The notes beneath the pieces are model-generated. The model saw only the letters and a list, made by a program, of their open reading frames with translations. It was not told where the DNA came from and made no database searches. Made by a program: the position numbers and the translations under genes. From NCBI GenBank assembly GCA_945859605.1, contig OX243812.1, forward strand, positions 43,583,009-43,647,008: 64,000 bases of DNA, in the 5' to 3' direction. How positions within the stretch are numbered: the first letter of the stretch is position 1; every line of letters starts with the position of its first letter. This document shows, one piece after another, positions 63,846 to 64,000 of the stretch. Origin of the DNA: Lumbricus rubellus (Eukaryota; Annelida; Clitellata; Crassiclitellata; Lumbricidae).

Positions 63846-64000
63846 GGGTCCTTAGCTCAGTTGGACCAATAAACTGAGAGTCAAGCACGCGACCTGGGTT
63901 CAAGCCTAGCACAGGGCGAAAATTTATTTGAATTTTCTGTTAGCTGCCATTGGCGCTTTGCTGTTGCGTTGCTTGACTCGGGTTCTGCTGGCTTGGCCGA
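63846..64000 (+). mobile_element. tRNA-derived SINE (runs off the window)
   Basis: The head is tRNA-like: A box TAGCTCAGTTGG at 63853-63864 and B box GGTTCAAGCC at 63897-63906, 32 bases apart, starting GGGTCCT. The 3' acceptor strand does not pair with the start and the sequence runs on into a non-tRNA body, so this is a SINE rather than a tRNA gene. Confidence 0.75.

Noticed and set aside
63846..63920. Functional tRNA gene
   Set aside because: A and B boxes are present, but the acceptor stem does not pair and the sequence continues without a terminator into a non-tRNA body.

Overview
The window is a metazoan genomic segment, most likely from an invertebrate. I see no host gene. The evidence is GT-AG introns, tRNA-derived SINEs, APE-type LINE code, and Ty1/copia and hAT remnants. 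I cannot name the species. Almost every base belongs to mobile elements or to the microsatellites they sit in.

Layout. 1-3680: a broken Ty1/copia retrotransposon (integrase end, RT, RNase H, start of the 3' LTR), split by a 1.58 kb terminal-inverted-repeat (TIR) element. 3680-55480: a swarm of about two dozen full, truncated or broken copies of single-ORF non-LTR retrotransposons. Full-length ORFs are about 995 aa, with an N-terminal C2-H-H-C finger, a reverse transcriptase with a Y(L/M)DD centre and a C-terminal restriction-like endonuclease (RLE). They are embedded in (TAA)n. Copies on the + strand lie in TAA runs and most copies on the - strand lie in TTA runs, so the sense strand almost always reads TAA. 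Three ORFs are uninterrupted (11101-14082, 29566-32553, 32677-35664), and the last two form a 3111-bp tandem duplication. Several copies share a short 3' hairpin just before the A/TAA tail.

Inside this swarm, 19676-27960 is a complete 8285-bp cut-and-paste transposon of the Ginger1 type. It has TIRs starting TGTAGTGCGA, a CCGG target duplication, and a gypsy-integrase-like transposase whose seven exons splice into an open 539-codon frame on the - strand. It interrupts the RLE domain of one TAA-targeted element. A second DNA transposon (42765-44042, 9-bp TSD) interrupts a - strand RLE element.

55480-57050: a copia gag remnant split by an 867-bp hAT element (8-bp TSD), then a truncated SINE. 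57790-63830: an APE-type LINE on the - strand. A 3069-bp DNA transposon (8-bp TSD) is inserted inside its YADD-coding sequence, that transposon carries a 979-bp TTAA-flanked MITE, and the LINE 3' UTR holds a second truncated LINE. 63846 to the end: a tRNA-derived SINE.

Best candidates for something new: the TAA-targeted RLE retrotransposon swarm, with its shared finger, 3' hairpin and strand rule, and the apparently intact intron-containing Ginger transposon.
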